A DNA stretch of 64,000 nt from Marinobacter gudaonensis. Lineage in GTDB: Bacteria; Pseudomonadota; Gammaproteobacteria; Pseudomonadales; Oleiphilaceae. Below are positions 34,520 through 44,283 of this stretch, piece by piece. Made by a program: the position numbers and the translations under genes. The DNA lies in contig NZ_FOYV01000001.1 in assembly GCF_900115175.1 (NCBI RefSeq), positions 2,604,001 through 2,668,000 on the forward strand, read 5' to 3'. Numbering within the stretch: position 1 is the stretch's first letter; the number at the start of each line of letters is the position of its first letter. The notes below the pieces were generated by a model. That model was not told where the DNA came from. It was given only the letters and a program-made list of their open reading frames with translations, and did no database searches.

Positions 34520-37500
34520 TCAGCGACCGAAGTACAGAGTGTAAGTGAGGTTGAGATCCGTTCGGCTGTTGCCGTCCAGACCGTCCGAGGTGTAACCGAG
34601 CGAGAGCGCCAGATCGTCGTCACCCACCACTCGCCAGCCGACTCCGATGTCGATGCCAAAATCGGGACTCGAGGTGGATAGTACATAACCTGCGCCCAGT
34701 CCGACAAAATATCGCGGCTCTGGCGTTGTCCGGTACAGGGCGCCGGGTTCGCCATGCTGCCATCTCGTGGTCAGGCCGATGCGCTCGTAGTCCTCGGCCA
34801 GAAGAGTGCCGGGCGACGCTGCCCCGGAAAAGGCGCCGGCGGTTCGGGCATCCAGTTCGCTGGCAAGGTCGAGGGTCTGGCGCCGATAGCCCAGCGAAAC
34901 CTGCCAGGCCGGATCCTGGTGAAACAGTGTGTAGGTGCCGGTGGCATCGAATCCCAGGCCCTCGCCCAGAGAGCCGCCGGTATTGCTTTGATACCCGAGC
35001 TGCTCAAGCCGGCCAGTCAGTTCCAGCCGGGGAAAGGGACGATACTGCAAGCCGGCATACAGGGCATCCCGGTTGCTCAGCCACCAGGCTTCGGCGCTGT
35101 CGTAGGCGCGTTCGGCCACGGCCACACCAGCGCTCAGGGAGAACCGGTCCCCGGGCTGGCCGGTGATCTCAGCACTGCCAGCGGTACGGGTGCCGCCATA
35201 GCCGGTAAGCTGGGCAAGGCTGAAGGTCAGCAGCGTATTGGTGCTGTTGTTCTGCACCTGAAGCCGGACGTCCTGGCCGGTGTTCGGCGTGGCCCTCAGC
35301 AAACCCCGGTTCCTTGTCTCCAGGCTTTCGGCGCTGAACAGCCAGCGCAGCCGGTCGTGGCTGAACTGCCCCCGAACGCTGGCACCGTAGACCGAGAAGT
35401 TGCCAAGGTCCCGGGCCGAGAAGCCGGCCTGTACGGCCCGGTTGTTGAAGCGATAGAGAGGCCCTGAGACCTCCCCCGTCGGCGAGGGGGGCGGGTACAG
35501 AATGTCGGTGGCAGAGCGTTTCCAGGGGTATTCACCGAGGGCAACCGCCTGCCGTCGCATCGCGCTGCCTTCGGCCATGGCTCCGTTCTGCTCGGCAAGG
35601 GGCGCCATCGCCAGCAGCCATTCGCGGTTGTTACCGTGGGCAGCCCTGCCCCGGCCCAGCCAGGCCAGGGCGCGTTTTTCATCACCCAGAGCCTGATAGC
35701 CCCAGGCCAGCAGGCCGTAAGCCTCGGGTGAGGGGTTGTTTGAGAGCCGGGCCAGCAGGTCTGGCAGTGCTCCGGGCTGGCGCTCCGGATGCCCGGCAAG
35801 GAACCAGCCCCAACTGATCAACGCCTCCGTGTTATCCGGAGCCAGTGTCGCCGCCGTCTCGAACGCGGCTGCGGCGGCATCGTCTTCATTGCGCTCCTGG
35901 TGCAGCAGCGCCTTCAGGGTCCAGTAGCGGGGATTGCTGGCGGCGCCCGGGCGCTGTTGCCAGCGCTCAAGGGTGTCTGCCAGGCCGTCCCAGTCGCCAA
36001 GCGCGAACTGATACTCCGCCATGGCTGCCAGATAGCGCGGCTCGCCGGTAGTTTCGAAGCGCCCGCGGGCCAGCCGCAGGGCTTCAGGGTAGTCGTTGAA
36101 CATCACCGCAAGGTTCAGCAGCTGCTCCTGCTGAGCGGGTGACAGCGACGCTACCGGCAGATTGGCGAGCCGGCGGTATTCGGCCTGCAGGAAGTCGGTT
36201 CGGCCAAGAAGCGTGGCCAGCTCAAGGCGCAGGGTCGCCGCCTCGGCCTGCAGTTCCGGGTCTTCCGTTTCCAGCGAGCGCAGGCGCTCGAATGCGCTTT
36301 CCGGATCGCGGGTTCGCCAATAGAGTCTGGCCAGTTCCACCTGCTCCCGGGGTGAAAGCGAGGGCGCCGATTCCATCAGGCTGATGGCCTCCGGCAGTTT
36401 GCGACGGTTGATCAGCAGGGTCAGCAGGCGCTCTCGCAGGGGTTGGTCCCCCCTGTAGCGGGTCATGCCTTCCCGCAGACGTGCCTCAGCCTGGTCCAGC
36501 TGGCCCAGCCGTACCAGGCTGTCGGCCAGCTGCCGGTATCCGTCGGCGTCCAGTTGCCGGCGTTCACGGGCCCGGTCGAGAATCGATACCAGCGGCTCCC
36601 ACAGGAAGAGCTCTCGGGCCAGCGCGGTGGCTCGGGCAAACGCCTGGTCGGAACCGCTGGTGCGGTAGACGTCGCGCCAGTAGGCCAGGGCCTCGGTGGG
36701 TTTGCCGTTCCACTCAAGAATCTGGGCCGCCAGAACGCGGTCTTCGGTGGTCAGTTGGTTGCGCTGACGCTCCATGACACGAAACGTCTCCAGCGCCCCC
36801 TTGATGTCGCCGGTGCCGAGTTGGGTGCGCAGCCACCGGCGTTGAACTTCGAGGTCACCGGGCTCGGCGCGGGCAAGTGCGCCAAGCCACTGGCGGCTGA
36901 GATTGTCGTCGCCGGCGAGGTTCGCCAGCCGGATACCCTCCCGCAACTGTTCGGAGGTCATGGGGCCCGCGGGGAAACGCTGACGGAACAGTTCCAGTGC
37001 CTGGACGGGGCGGCCGGCCGCCAGCTCAAGGCGTATGAGATTGTCGGCAAACCGGTCCTGCTGAGCGGCAGGCACCTGGCCAAGTACCGATTCGAGAATG
37101 GCAACGGCCCGTGCCGGCTCGCCCATGGCTTCGTACAGTTGCGCCAGATCTTGCGCCTGAGCCACGCGGTTCTTGCCCGTGGCCTGCTCGAACAGCCGTT
37201 CCTGGATTGCCAGCTGTTGCTCGGCGGCCAGCAGTGTCAACGGGCGTTTTGCCAGCGTGAGCTTTCGCTCCCATGAGTAATCGGACTCGACCAGCCGTTG
37301 CAGGGCCCGCTCAAGTTCGTTGCGCACCCCTTCCCGAGCCTCCTCTCCGGATGCCGCGTTGTATTGATCCACCAGCAGTTCCAGGTAGGTCTCCATAGCT
37401 CTCGAGGGCAGCCGGGCTTCATCAAGCAAGGGCGCAAGCGTCTTCCTGGCCTTGTCCAGCTGCCCGGCCTGGCGCTGCATACGGCCCAAGTTGATGCGAA

Positions 37501-37693
37501 GGGGGATGTTGTCCTGGTCGGATTTCAGCAGGGTTTCCAGGTAGGCAATGGAAACCGCGTCCGGATTCTCCAGATAACGCAGGTCATCGAAGGCCGCCTG
37601 CCTGGGAAACAGGATGTACAGCACCAGGGCCAGCAACACCCCCATCACCAACAGGGCCGGAAGACTGAAAAAGGACGGTCGACGTTGCTGCAT
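34520..37693 (-). CDS. pelB: PelB, outer-membrane Pel exporter with TPR scaffold
   Basis: 1057-residue protein: N-terminal membrane anchor (residues about 9-28), a long periplasmic superhelix of tetratricopeptide repeats covering about residues 50-700, and a C-terminal beta-barrel of amphipathic strands ending in LNLTYTLYFGR. It is shorter than P. aeruginosa PelB (about 1193). The TPR part interacts with PelA in Pseudomonas, and the barrel is the export pore. Three bases separate it from pelA. Confidence 0.92.
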   Translation of the reverse strand: MQQRRPSFFSLPALLVMGVLLALVLYILFPRQAAFDDLRYLENPDAVSIAYLETLLKSDQDNIPLRINLGRMQRQAGQLDKARKTLAPLLDEARLPSRAMETYLELLVDQYNAASGEEAREGVRNELERALQRLVESDYSWERKLTLAKRPLTLLAAEQQLAIQERLFEQATGKNRVAQAQDLAQLYEAMGEPARAVAILESVLGQVPAAQQDRFADNLIRLELAAGRPVQALELFRQRFPAGPMTSEQLREGIRLANLAGDDNLSRQWLGALARAEPGDLEVQRRWLRTQLGTGDIKGALETFRVMERQRNQLTTEDRVLAAQILEWNGKPTEALAYWRDVYRTSGSDQAFARATALARELFLWEPLVSILDRARERRQLDADGYRQLADSLVRLGQLDQAEARLREGMTRYRGDQPLRERLLTLLINRRKLPEAISLMESAPSLSPREQVELARLYWRTRDPESAFERLRSLETEDPELQAEAATLRLELATLLGRTDFLQAEYRRLANLPVASLSPAQQEQLLNLAVMFNDYPEALRLARGRFETTGEPRYLAAMAEYQFALGDWDGLADTLERWQQRPGAASNPRYWTLKALLHQERNEDDAAAAAFETAATLAPDNTEALISWGWFLAGHPERQPGALPDLLARLSNNPSPEAYGLLAWGYQALGDEKRALAWLGRGRAAHGNNREWLLAMAPLAEQNGAMAEGSAMRRQAVALGEYPWKRSATDILYPPPSPTGEVSGPLYRFNNRAVQAGFSARDLGNFSVYGASVRGQFSHDRLRWLFSAESLETRNRGLLRATPNTGQDVRLQVQNNSTNTLLTFSLAQLTGYGGTRTAGSAEITGQPGDRFSLSAGVAVAERAYDSAEAWWLSNRDALYAGLQYRPFPRLELTGRLEQLGYQSNTGGSLGEGLGFDATGTYTLFHQDPAWQVSLGYRRQTLDLASELDARTAGAFSGAASPGTLLAEDYERIGLTTRWQHGEPGALYRTTPEPRYFVGLGAGYVLSTSSPDFGIDIGVGWRVVGDDDLALSLGYTSDGLDGNSRTDLNLTYTLYFGR

Positions 37694-37696
37694 CGG

Positions 37697-40456
37697 TTAA
37701 CGGCACCCCAGCTCAACCTGGCCGGCTGTTGCCGTTTTGGTGGTCAGGGTCACGGTGCCGGATGCGCTCTTCTGGGTCATACCCGGGCCGCCGAGTACCC
37801 GGCATTGCGCGGTGCCGGCCACGACCAGCTCAAGTGGACGGTGACCGGTGAACTGCCCGCTCAAACGCCAGGCGTTGCCTTCGCGGCGGCGTTGCCAATG
37901 GTCGACCGTGGCGTTTGCGCTCTGCAGATAGGGTCCTGCGGCTGGCGAGGGCGTCAGGTAGAGCCGGGCCTCAGGGCCAGCAAGGTGCACAAAGCGCTGC
38001 CCGGCCACATCGTTGTAGCCCGCCACGCCGACGCTGCGCTCCAGATCCGGATAGAGGTTGCCGGGCAGTCGCACCGTCCGGGGCACCTGCAGGCCGCGCC
38101 ATTCGAAGCCGCCGTCGTCGCCAACGGTCAGGGCTGAATAGTACTGCGCCTGGACACGGTGGGCGTAATCGCTCAGGAACAGCGGCGTGACCGGTTGATT
38201 CAGGGCGTAGCGGTAAATCTCCTCAAGCGTGGAGATGGCCTCTGGCTTGGTTCCGGAATAGAAATGGTAATAAATCCCCACGGGCTTGAGTCGGCCCCGG
38301 GCTTCCAGGATCTCAAACGTGTCGATCACGTTGCGGAAGCCATAGAAGGGGCCTGTCCACAGGTTGGTGTAGACGTTTTCGTTCATCACGGGCGCGTAGA
38401 TCTGGAGCTCGTCACCGACAGGTCGTGCGTCGGGCCAGGTACCTGCAAGTCCGGATTCGTAGGGCAGGGGATGGGTGTCGCCGCCGTTGATATTGACCAG
38501 CCCCAGTTCCCGGACCATGGCCAGGGCTTTTTCCCCGGGCCGGGCGTCACCAGTCCAGAGGAACACGGAAACCGGCTTGTCCGGCGGTGCAAGTCTGCGG
38601 TCCACATAGGCAACGGACCCGATAATCTCGCGCTCAAGTGACGGCGTGTAGCCCGGGATGTCGAGCGCGTAGCCATAGAGCGTGTTTTCCGCTCTGGGCG
38701 CCCTGCCACCGTCGATGGCAGACCAGAAAAACGGATGGCTGTAGGTGTGGGACGCAATTTCCACATTGCCCTGCCGGAACAGACGCCGCGCCAGTGCCTC
38801 GGCTTCTCCGCTAATGGCCGGATAGAGCCCCTCAGGGGCGGTTTCCGCCTCAATCACCGATACCGCATGCGGGATGTTGTAGCGAGTGATTATGCGATTC
38901 AGGATCACCTCGGCACTCAACGGGCTGCCCGGCAATTCTGCCCGTGAGACCAGACCGTCGCCATCGATGTGAGCGGTGAGGATACGTCTACCGGCCTCCG
39001 TGGTGCTGTCGGCTGCCGGAAAACGATCAAGGCCCAGCGCTTCGGTCAGGAACTCGAACGGGTTGAACAGCCAGAAGGCTTCGTCGTCCGGGCCGGTTTC
39101 CAGCACGAAAGGCGCGAGCGCGGCTCCACCCCCGGCAAAGGTGTAAATGGGGTGGTATTGCTGGCCATTGCTGCTGGCGGTAAGCCAGGCGGTGCCGTTG
39201 GTCATCGTGGGCAGCGGGTTCAGGGGCGCCAGAGGCAGGCGACCGCCCTCGTATTTGCCGACAGACGGGTGCCGTTCACCAAAGGCGAGCGGTGGCTCAG
39301 GGACAGCCATGGCCCGGGTTGCCAGCAGGTTCTGACACGCCTGCTGCACCGGCGGCAACCCGAAGGTGACCACTGGCAGGGTTTCCGATTGCCGGCCCTG
39401 GAGCCATTGGCAGAAGCCCGGCTGGCGGTTGCCGGTTTCCCACCAGATCACCACGCCGGCGTAGCGGTCATCCAGTGGTTCCGTGGGCGGCGGCGCCTGG
39501 GCCGAGCGGTACACCGGCACCAGCCCCAGGCGTTCCAGCACAATTCCGAGCCGTCGGTGGGCAGCGCTCTGGGCCATATCGGCAGGCGCCAGGTCGTGCA
39601 CCACCAGAACATGCCGTTTGACGACGCTGGGGCTCGCCGGCCCAAGCCGGGTCAGGTCGCCGTTGGAAACGTAGGGAATGAAACCCTCGGACCGTAGCTG
39701 TTGGGCATGGTCCTCAGCCGGGGCGCCGTCCGGCAGGTAATCGATGGCAATCAGTGGCAGGCCAGGGCGGCTGAGCTGGAACCGGTTGAGCTGTTCGCGA
39801 AGCCAGTCACGGTCGGCGTCGGAGAGCCGGGTATACCGGTCTTTGGCGGCGTCGTAGCCGCCCCGCCAGGATTCAAAGGCCACTGCGTCCACCAGCTGGT
39901 GGCTGGCCGGCGGCAAATGAAAGCCACGGTTGATCACGATGGTTGATTCCGGCCAGCGTGCGCGAATACGCTCCAGAAGCCTGGCTTGCCCCTCGGCAAA
40001 GACGGCTTCATCGGCTCTTCCCGCCTCGGTGAGCAGGTGGCTGTCGAGGGTGTCCAGGAACAGGCCCTGAAACCCACGGGCCATGGCGGGCGCGATCAGC
40101 TGCTCAAGAATGAACTGGCGCACCTCCGCCAGCCGCAGATCCAGCACCGAGCTTTTCCAGGCGGTATTGCGGCCCAGGATCCAGTGCTCTGGGACCGCTC
40201 TGAACAGGCGGTGGGACCGGGCAATCTCGCCCACGCTGATGTAGCTGAGCGGTCGGGTGCCGCCCTGCCTGAGGAGCTGGATACGGGCATCGGACGCCTG
40301 GCCCTGCTGCAAAACCACCCAGTCGTAGGCATACAGGGCGCCGATGGGCGCTTCGTGGCCGTAATAAAAGGCAACATTGTCAGGAGCGGACGCTCGGGCC
40401 GGAACTGCGTGAAAACTGAGAAGCAGAGTGACGATCAGCAGGTGGATTCGAATCAT
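37697..40456 (-). CDS. pelA: PelA, periplasmic Pel hydrolase/deacetylase
   Basis: 919-residue secreted enzyme (P. aeruginosa about 948) with a signal peptide to about residue 23. It has an N-terminal TIM-barrel glycoside hydrolase domain (candidate catalytic Glu195 in AFESWRGGY), a middle flavodoxin-like region, and a CE4-type deacetylase domain with the metal Asp in HIDGDG (about 498-500) and His570/His574 in SHTYSHP. It partly deacetylates Pel, giving it positive charge, and can trim it. It is the first gene of the pelABCDEFG operon, 99 bases after the HD-GYP gene. Confidence 0.93.
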   Translation of the reverse strand: MIRIHLLIVTLLLSFHAVPARASAPDNVAFYYGHEAPIGALYAYDWVVLQQGQASDARIQLLRQGGTRPLSYISVGEIARSHRLFRAVPEHWILGRNTAWKSSVLDLRLAEVRQFILEQLIAPAMARGFQGLFLDTLDSHLLTEAGRADEAVFAEGQARLLERIRARWPESTIVINRGFHLPPASHQLVDAVAFESWRGGYDAAKDRYTRLSDADRDWLREQLNRFQLSRPGLPLIAIDYLPDGAPAEDHAQQLRSEGFIPYVSNGDLTRLGPASPSVVKRHVLVVHDLAPADMAQSAAHRRLGIVLERLGLVPVYRSAQAPPPTEPLDDRYAGVVIWWETGNRQPGFCQWLQGRQSETLPVVTFGLPPVQQACQNLLATRAMAVPEPPLAFGERHPSVGKYEGGRLPLAPLNPLPTMTNGTAWLTASSNGQQYHPIYTFAGGGAALAPFVLETGPDDEAFWLFNPFEFLTEALGLDRFPAADSTTEAGRRILTAHIDGDGLVSRAELPGSPLSAEVILNRIITRYNIPHAVSVIEAETAPEGLYPAISGEAEALARRLFRQGNVEIASHTYSHPFFWSAIDGGRAPRAENTLYGYALDIPGYTPSLEREIIGSVAYVDRRLAPPDKPVSVFLWTGDARPGEKALAMVRELGLVNINGGDTHPLPYESGLAGTWPDARPVGDELQIYAPVMNENVYTNLWTGPFYGFRNVIDTFEILEARGRLKPVGIYYHFYSGTKPEAISTLEEIYRYALNQPVTPLFLSDYAHRVQAQYYSALTVGDDGGFEWRGLQVPRTVRLPGNLYPDLERSVGVAGYNDVAGQRFVHLAGPEARLYLTPSPAAGPYLQSANATVDHWQRRREGNAWRLSGQFTGHRPLELVVAGTAQCRVLGGPGMTQKSASGTVTLTTKTATAGQVELGCR

Positions 40457-40516
40457 TTACCGGGACGATGCTGTAAATGGAACAAGCCGGCCAGGTCGGA
40501 CGGCGACGGCTCCGCA

Positions 40517-40548
40517 AGTATAGTCCTTTACGGAAGTTCCGCCCGGAA
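40517..40548 (-). promoter_or_regulatory. Possible pel promoter with dyad
   Basis: In the gap before pelA, a TATACT -10-like hexamer (minus strand, 40522-40517) lies about 60 bases before the ATG. A perfect dyad TTCCG-N2-CGGAA (40537-40548) sits 14-25 bases upstream of it, in the -35 zone, beside a near repeat (AACTTTCCG and AACTTCCG on the minus strand). No TTGACA-like -35 is present, which would suit activator or repressor control. No match to the FleQ box as I know it. Confidence 0.35.
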
Positions 40549-40555
40549 AGTTTCG

Positions 40556-41914
40556 TCAGGGTGCGGATTCGGCATCCGGATTGTCAGTGTCTGGCTCGGA
40601 AGGTGCAGACACGATCAGGCCCTGCTCAACGAACTCCTGAAGCACAATGTCATGGGTGCCGTCCGGCACTTCCCGTGCAATGCGATAAACGGTACCCGCG
40701 TTATCAACCGGGCCGGTCTGCAGGTCCAGAACCCGGAAGGGTGACATGGGGGATTTGTCCGCCTCCCGAACCATCAGGACTCTGGGCTTGAGCTTGTGCT
40801 TCGGGTGGCTTTGAATCACGATGCCGACTTCGCCGTTCACCATCTCCACGATGGAGCCGGGCGGGTAAATGCCGATCATCTGGATAAACGCGTTGGCGAG
40901 TTCCTCGTCGAACTGGGCGCCCCGATGTTTGTGGATAATGTCCAGCGCCTGCATGGAGGCCCGGCCCATGTCGTAGACCCGGTTGCTGGTAATGGCGTCG
41001 TAGGTATCCACCAGACCGATGATCTTGGCAAAGTAGGGGATTTGCTCGGACTTGAGGCCACGAGGGTACCCGGAGCCGTCCATCCGTTCATGATGGCTGA
41101 AGGCAACGTCTACGGCAGCGCTGAGTGATCGTGCGGTCGACATCAGGATGTCCCGCCCGTGGGTGGTGTGGTGCCGCATCACGTCGAACTCCTGCGGCGT
41201 AAGCGCGCCCGGCTTGTTCAGCACCTTGTCCGGGATCCGGGTTTTGCCCACGTCGTGTAACAGACCGCATAGGGCGAGCGTCCGGATCTCGCCCTCCAGC
41301 AGGCCCAGATGTTTGCCAAAAGCTGCGGCGAGAATCGACACATTGATGCAGTGCTCGGCCGTGTACTCATCCTGATGTTTGATCTTGGTCAGGAGCAGAA
41401 GCGCGCTCTCGTTTCTCAGCACGCTTTCCACGCACTGGTTGACCACGGTGCGCGCGTTGTTCAGATCCAGCGCCCGACCGACTCGCAGCCCGGACATGAT
41501 GGCTTTGGCGGTTTGCTGAGCGTCCTCAAACCGGAGCACCGCGGTTTCCATCTCCTGGCCAATATCCACCTTGTTGATGTAGCTGACGCGCTTGCGGGGC
41601 AGGGTCGAAGCGGATGAGCTCTGGGGCGATGGCGTGGGTGACTTGCGTCGGAAAAGATCCATGAAGCCGGAGCGACGGGGTGGTTTGATCCGCTCCTGTC
41701 CGGGCCGTCGCGAGCCGGTGACCCGACCCTCGATGACCACAAAATCACACTGAGCTCGCAGCGCGTCGATCTCGGTCTGATCCCGGATCACAAAGCCCTG
41801 CAGGAGAAAGTCGGTATCCTCCCACGGTCGGTCGAGACGGATAACATGCATGCCGATAGCGAGCTCTGCCACGTCAATCTGGCTTTCAATGATTTCCTTA
41901 TGGGGTTCGCTCAT
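40556..41914 (-). CDS. HD-GYP domain cyclic di-GMP phosphodiesterase
   Basis: 452-residue protein: an N-terminal DUF3391-type region (about 10-130, with a proline/serine-rich linker) followed by an HD-GYP domain with LLHDVGK, HTTHGRDIL and the hallmark HHERMDGSGYPRG. These residues bind the metal centre that cleaves c-di-GMP to pGpG/GMP. The C-terminal region (VEMVNGEVGIVIQ) is typical of this group. The ATG at 41914 (SEPHKE) is chosen; the longer frame from 41953 extends into the divergent promoter region. It lies just upstream of pelA on the same strand and could be cotranscribed. Confidence 0.88.
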   Translation of the reverse strand: MSEPHKEIIESQIDVAELAIGMHVIRLDRPWEDTDFLLQGFVIRDQTEIDALRAQCDFVVIEGRVTGSRRPGQERIKPPRRSGFMDLFRRKSPTPSPQSSSASTLPRKRVSYINKVDIGQEMETAVLRFEDAQQTAKAIMSGLRVGRALDLNNARTVVNQCVESVLRNESALLLLTKIKHQDEYTAEHCINVSILAAAFGKHLGLLEGEIRTLALCGLLHDVGKTRIPDKVLNKPGALTPQEFDVMRHHTTHGRDILMSTARSLSAAVDVAFSHHERMDGSGYPRGLKSEQIPYFAKIIGLVDTYDAITSNRVYDMGRASMQALDIIHKHRGAQFDEELANAFIQMIGIYPPGSIVEMVNGEVGIVIQSHPKHKLKPRVLMVREADKSPMSPFRVLDLQTGPVDNAGTVYRIAREVPDGTHDIVLQEFVEQGLIVSAPSEPDTDNPDAESAP

Positions 41915-42064
41915 GTTCTCACCCGTGCGCTCTACCACACCATTCTGGTGCAAGATACACCGATCAGGATGGACTCAATTGCAAAATCTGGTCAAATGTT
42001 GTTCATTCTGATGGCGGGCGCTCGAACGCCCCGGCGTGCCAATGTTGTTCCGAGGGGTGAATGT

Positions 42065-42742
42065 ATGATGGATCATCGTTTTTTCCATCTCTGGTGGCTG
42101 GCGCTGGCTGCCGCCCTGATACCACTGTTGACCATACATACCACGTTTCTGGTCTCGGTGCTTGAGGGCCACGTTGACCTGTGCGTGCCCTACTGGGATA
42201 GCTGCACCAGCATCAGCCGGACCGGTCGGCATGGCACCTCTTACTTCATCTTCAAGGGCACCATGCTGCCGGCGGCGCTGCTTGGCATTCTGTTCTGGTG
42301 GCTTAACGCGCGTTGGCTGAGACAGCTGGGCATCCATTCCGCAGGTGTTGCCTGGATTCCATGGCTGGGCCTGATTGCCTGTGTTTCACTGGCCGCATAC
42401 ACCCTGGCACTGGGGCACGCCGGTGACGGTTTCAATCTGATCCGCCGGGTGGGCGTGGTCCTGTATTTTTCCCTGACCTTCATCTGTGAGTTGCTGGTGA
42501 GCGCCGCGCTTCGCGGTCATCCGCGATGGTCGAATCCCGGTTTACGGTTGTTGAACCTTTGCCAGCTGACCCTGGCGGTGGGCATCCTCTCGGTGATTCT
42601 AAATGGCGTGGTGCCGGAGTTTTACAGCCACAAGGATGATGCTTTCGAATGGATTCTCGCGTTCCTGATCAACGCCCACGCCTTGTGGCTAGCCTTGCTG
42701 TGGCGCAAAAGCCGCTTCCGGGTTCGTCTCTGGGCCGGATAA
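42065..42742 (+). CDS. Polytopic membrane protein of unknown function (Frag1/DRAM-like pattern)
   Basis: 225-residue protein with about six membrane helices. The first extramembrane loop holds two cysteines (CVPYWDSC) and SISRTGRHGTSYFIFKG, a layout that recalls the Frag1/DRAM/Sfk1 family, but the match is loose. The start is ATG at 42065 or the next codon at 42068, with GAGGGG about 7 bases upstream. It is divergent from the HD-GYP gene and convergent with the TauE/SafE gene 8 bases away. I do not recognise a function. Confidence 0.65.
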   Translation: MMDHRFFHLWWLALAAALIPLLTIHTTFLVSVLEGHVDLCVPYWDSCTSISRTGRHGTSYFIFKGTMLPAALLGILFWWLNARWLRQLGIHSAGVAWIPWLGLIACVSLAAYTLALGHAGDGFNLIRRVGVVLYFSLTFICELLVSAALRGHPRWSNPGLRLLNLCQLTLAVGILSVILNGVVPEFYSHKDDAFEWILAFLINAHALWLALLWRKSRFRVRLWAG

Positions 42743-42750
42743 GGTGCCTG

Positions 42751-43491
42751 TCAGAGGGCGAGCAGGCCCCGGACCAGCGCTGCCAGCCCGGCGACTGCGG
42801 CCACGCCCAGGATGACCGGGCGCAACCCCTCGAACGGCATTCGGTTGACCAGCTTGCCGGACAACCAGAAACCGATCAGTACCCCCGGGAACGTGGCGAC
42901 AAACAGCATAAGCTCTGTCCTCCCCAGGTAACCGGAGGTGAAGAGCGCAGACAGGCTGAGGAAACTGGCGGCCAGAAAGAACGCGGACATGTTGGCCCGC
43001 ACCAGTGGCCCTTTCTCGTTCTGGTAGATCAGCGCGATTGGCGGTCCTCCCACCGCGGTGATGGTGCCCATGTAGGTGGAGGCGGCGCCGGCGAGGATGC
43101 TGTTGCGGGCATTCAGGGTTGGTTTCCGTCCCCCGATGCTCAGGGCCACCGCCAGGAGAATCAGACCCCCGAAAATCACATCGAAGCCCTGGGTGGAGAT
43201 GACCAATAACGTCAATGCCGCCAGGATGGCGCCGCCGACACCCCCGCCAATGGCGAAGCGCACCTGCCGGATCTGCAGTGCGCTGCGATTGCGCACCAGC
43301 ATGAACACCGTCAGCAGGGTGGCGTTCAGAACGAGTGGCGCCGGAATCAGAAGCGGGCTGATCAGGAACAGCAGGGGCGCGGCCAGGGTGCCGATGCCAT
43401 AGCCGGCAACCCCTTGAAGGCAGGAACCTGCCATCAGCGCCAGGTTGGCCAGCACAATCTGTGTCAGCGTTATATCGGTCAACAGCTTCAC
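42751..43491 (-). CDS. Sulfite exporter TauE/SafE family membrane protein
   Basis: 246-residue TauE/SafE-type permease with about eight helices. The duplicated family motifs are GSCLQGVAGYGIGTLAAPLL near the N-terminus and STYMGTITAVGGPPIALIYQ in the second half. The family exports or takes up sulfite, sulfonates or related organic anions; the substrate here is unknown. The start is uncertain: I use GTG at 43491 because the longer frame to 43599 would run into the divergent YchJ-like gene, and the intervening residues are not family-like. Confidence 0.8.
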   Translation of the reverse strand: MKLLTDITLTQIVLANLALMAGSCLQGVAGYGIGTLAAPLLFLISPLLIPAPLVLNATLLTVFMLVRNRSALQIRQVRFAIGGGVGGAILAALTLLVISTQGFDVIFGGLILLAVALSIGGRKPTLNARNSILAGAASTYMGTITAVGGPPIALIYQNEKGPLVRANMSAFFLAASFLSLSALFTSGYLGRTELMLFVATFPGVLIGFWLSGKLVNRMPFEGLRPVILGVAAVAGLAALVRGLLAL

Positions 43492-43579
43492 CAGTGGGTT
43501 GGAAGAGGGGGTTTGAGCGCCGCCGGTTTGATCTTGATACACTGCCCGCAACGAGCATAGCTGAAACCACCGAGGCGTG

Positions 43580-44038
43580 ATGACCCAGAACTCAGACACC
43601 CGGCTCTGCCCCTGTGGCAGTCACAAAGCCTACAACGAATGCTGTCAGCCATTCCATCATGGCAAGGCTGCGCCCTCGCCCGAGGCTCTGATGCGATCCC
43701 GGTATTCGGCGTTTGTGCTGGGCCTACCCGATTACCTGCGGGACACCTGGCACGAAAGTACGCGCCCTGCGGACTTGTCGCTCGACGGCAGCCCGGAGTG
43801 GACGGCCCTGAACATCCTGGGCTCCGGTGAAAACGGTGACACCGGCACGGTGCATTTTCGCGCTGTCTATCGCCTTGACCAGGGCTGGGGTTTCCTGGAG
43901 GAAGAATCCCGGTTTGCCCAGGAGGACGGCCGCTGGTACTACCTGCGCGGCGATACCCGCGAAGGGCAACTGAAACCCGGAAGGAATGAACCGTGCCCCT
44001 GCGGCAGCGGCCGAAAATTCAAAGCGTGCTGCCTTTGA
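43580..44038 (+). CDS. YchJ/UPF0225 family protein with two SEC-C zinc motifs
   Basis: 152-residue protein. The N-terminal SEC-C motif is CPCGSHKAYNECCQ and the C-terminal one is PGRNEPCPCGSGRKFKACC; both are expected to bind zinc. The central region SPEALMRSRYSAFVLGLPDYL and HESTRP mark the YchJ (UPF0225) family, an NTF2-like fold of unknown biochemical role. The start ATG at 43580 follows GAGG; the GTG one codon earlier is possible. Confidence 0.88.
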   Translation: MTQNSDTRLCPCGSHKAYNECCQPFHHGKAAPSPEALMRSRYSAFVLGLPDYLRDTWHESTRPADLSLDGSPEWTALNILGSGENGDTGTVHFRAVYRLDQGWGFLEEESRFAQEDGRWYYLRGDTREGQLKPGRNEPCPCGSGRKFKACCL

Positions 44039-44073
44039 GCCGACCGGGTGAGCCCTGAGTACATGCGAACTTT

Positions 44074-44283
44074 ATGAAACAACCGATTATCGGCTATCAC
44101 AGGGATGAAGAAGACCATTGGGTGGCGCAGCTGGCCTGCGGCCACAATCAGCATGTGCGGCATACGCCGCCCTGGGTGAACCGGCCCTGGGTGACGACGG
44201 CGCAAGGGCGCAAATCAATGCTGGGTCATGAACTGGATTGCCGCAAATGCGAAGAGGGCGCGCCGATGGACGATCAGCCCTAG
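44074..44283 (+). CDS. DUF3565 family small protein
   Basis: 69-residue protein with the DUF3565 signature: IIGYHRDEEDHWVAQLACGHNQHVRH and a second cysteine pair in DCRKCEEG. The Cys/His spacing suggests zinc binding. Function unknown. It follows the YchJ-like gene by 35 bases. Its TAG stop lies in a CTAG tetranucleotide that also supplies the stop of the convergent DCC gene. Confidence 0.82.
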   Translation: MKQPIIGYHRDEEDHWVAQLACGHNQHVRHTPPWVNRPWVTTAQGRKSMLGHELDCRKCEEGAPMDDQP

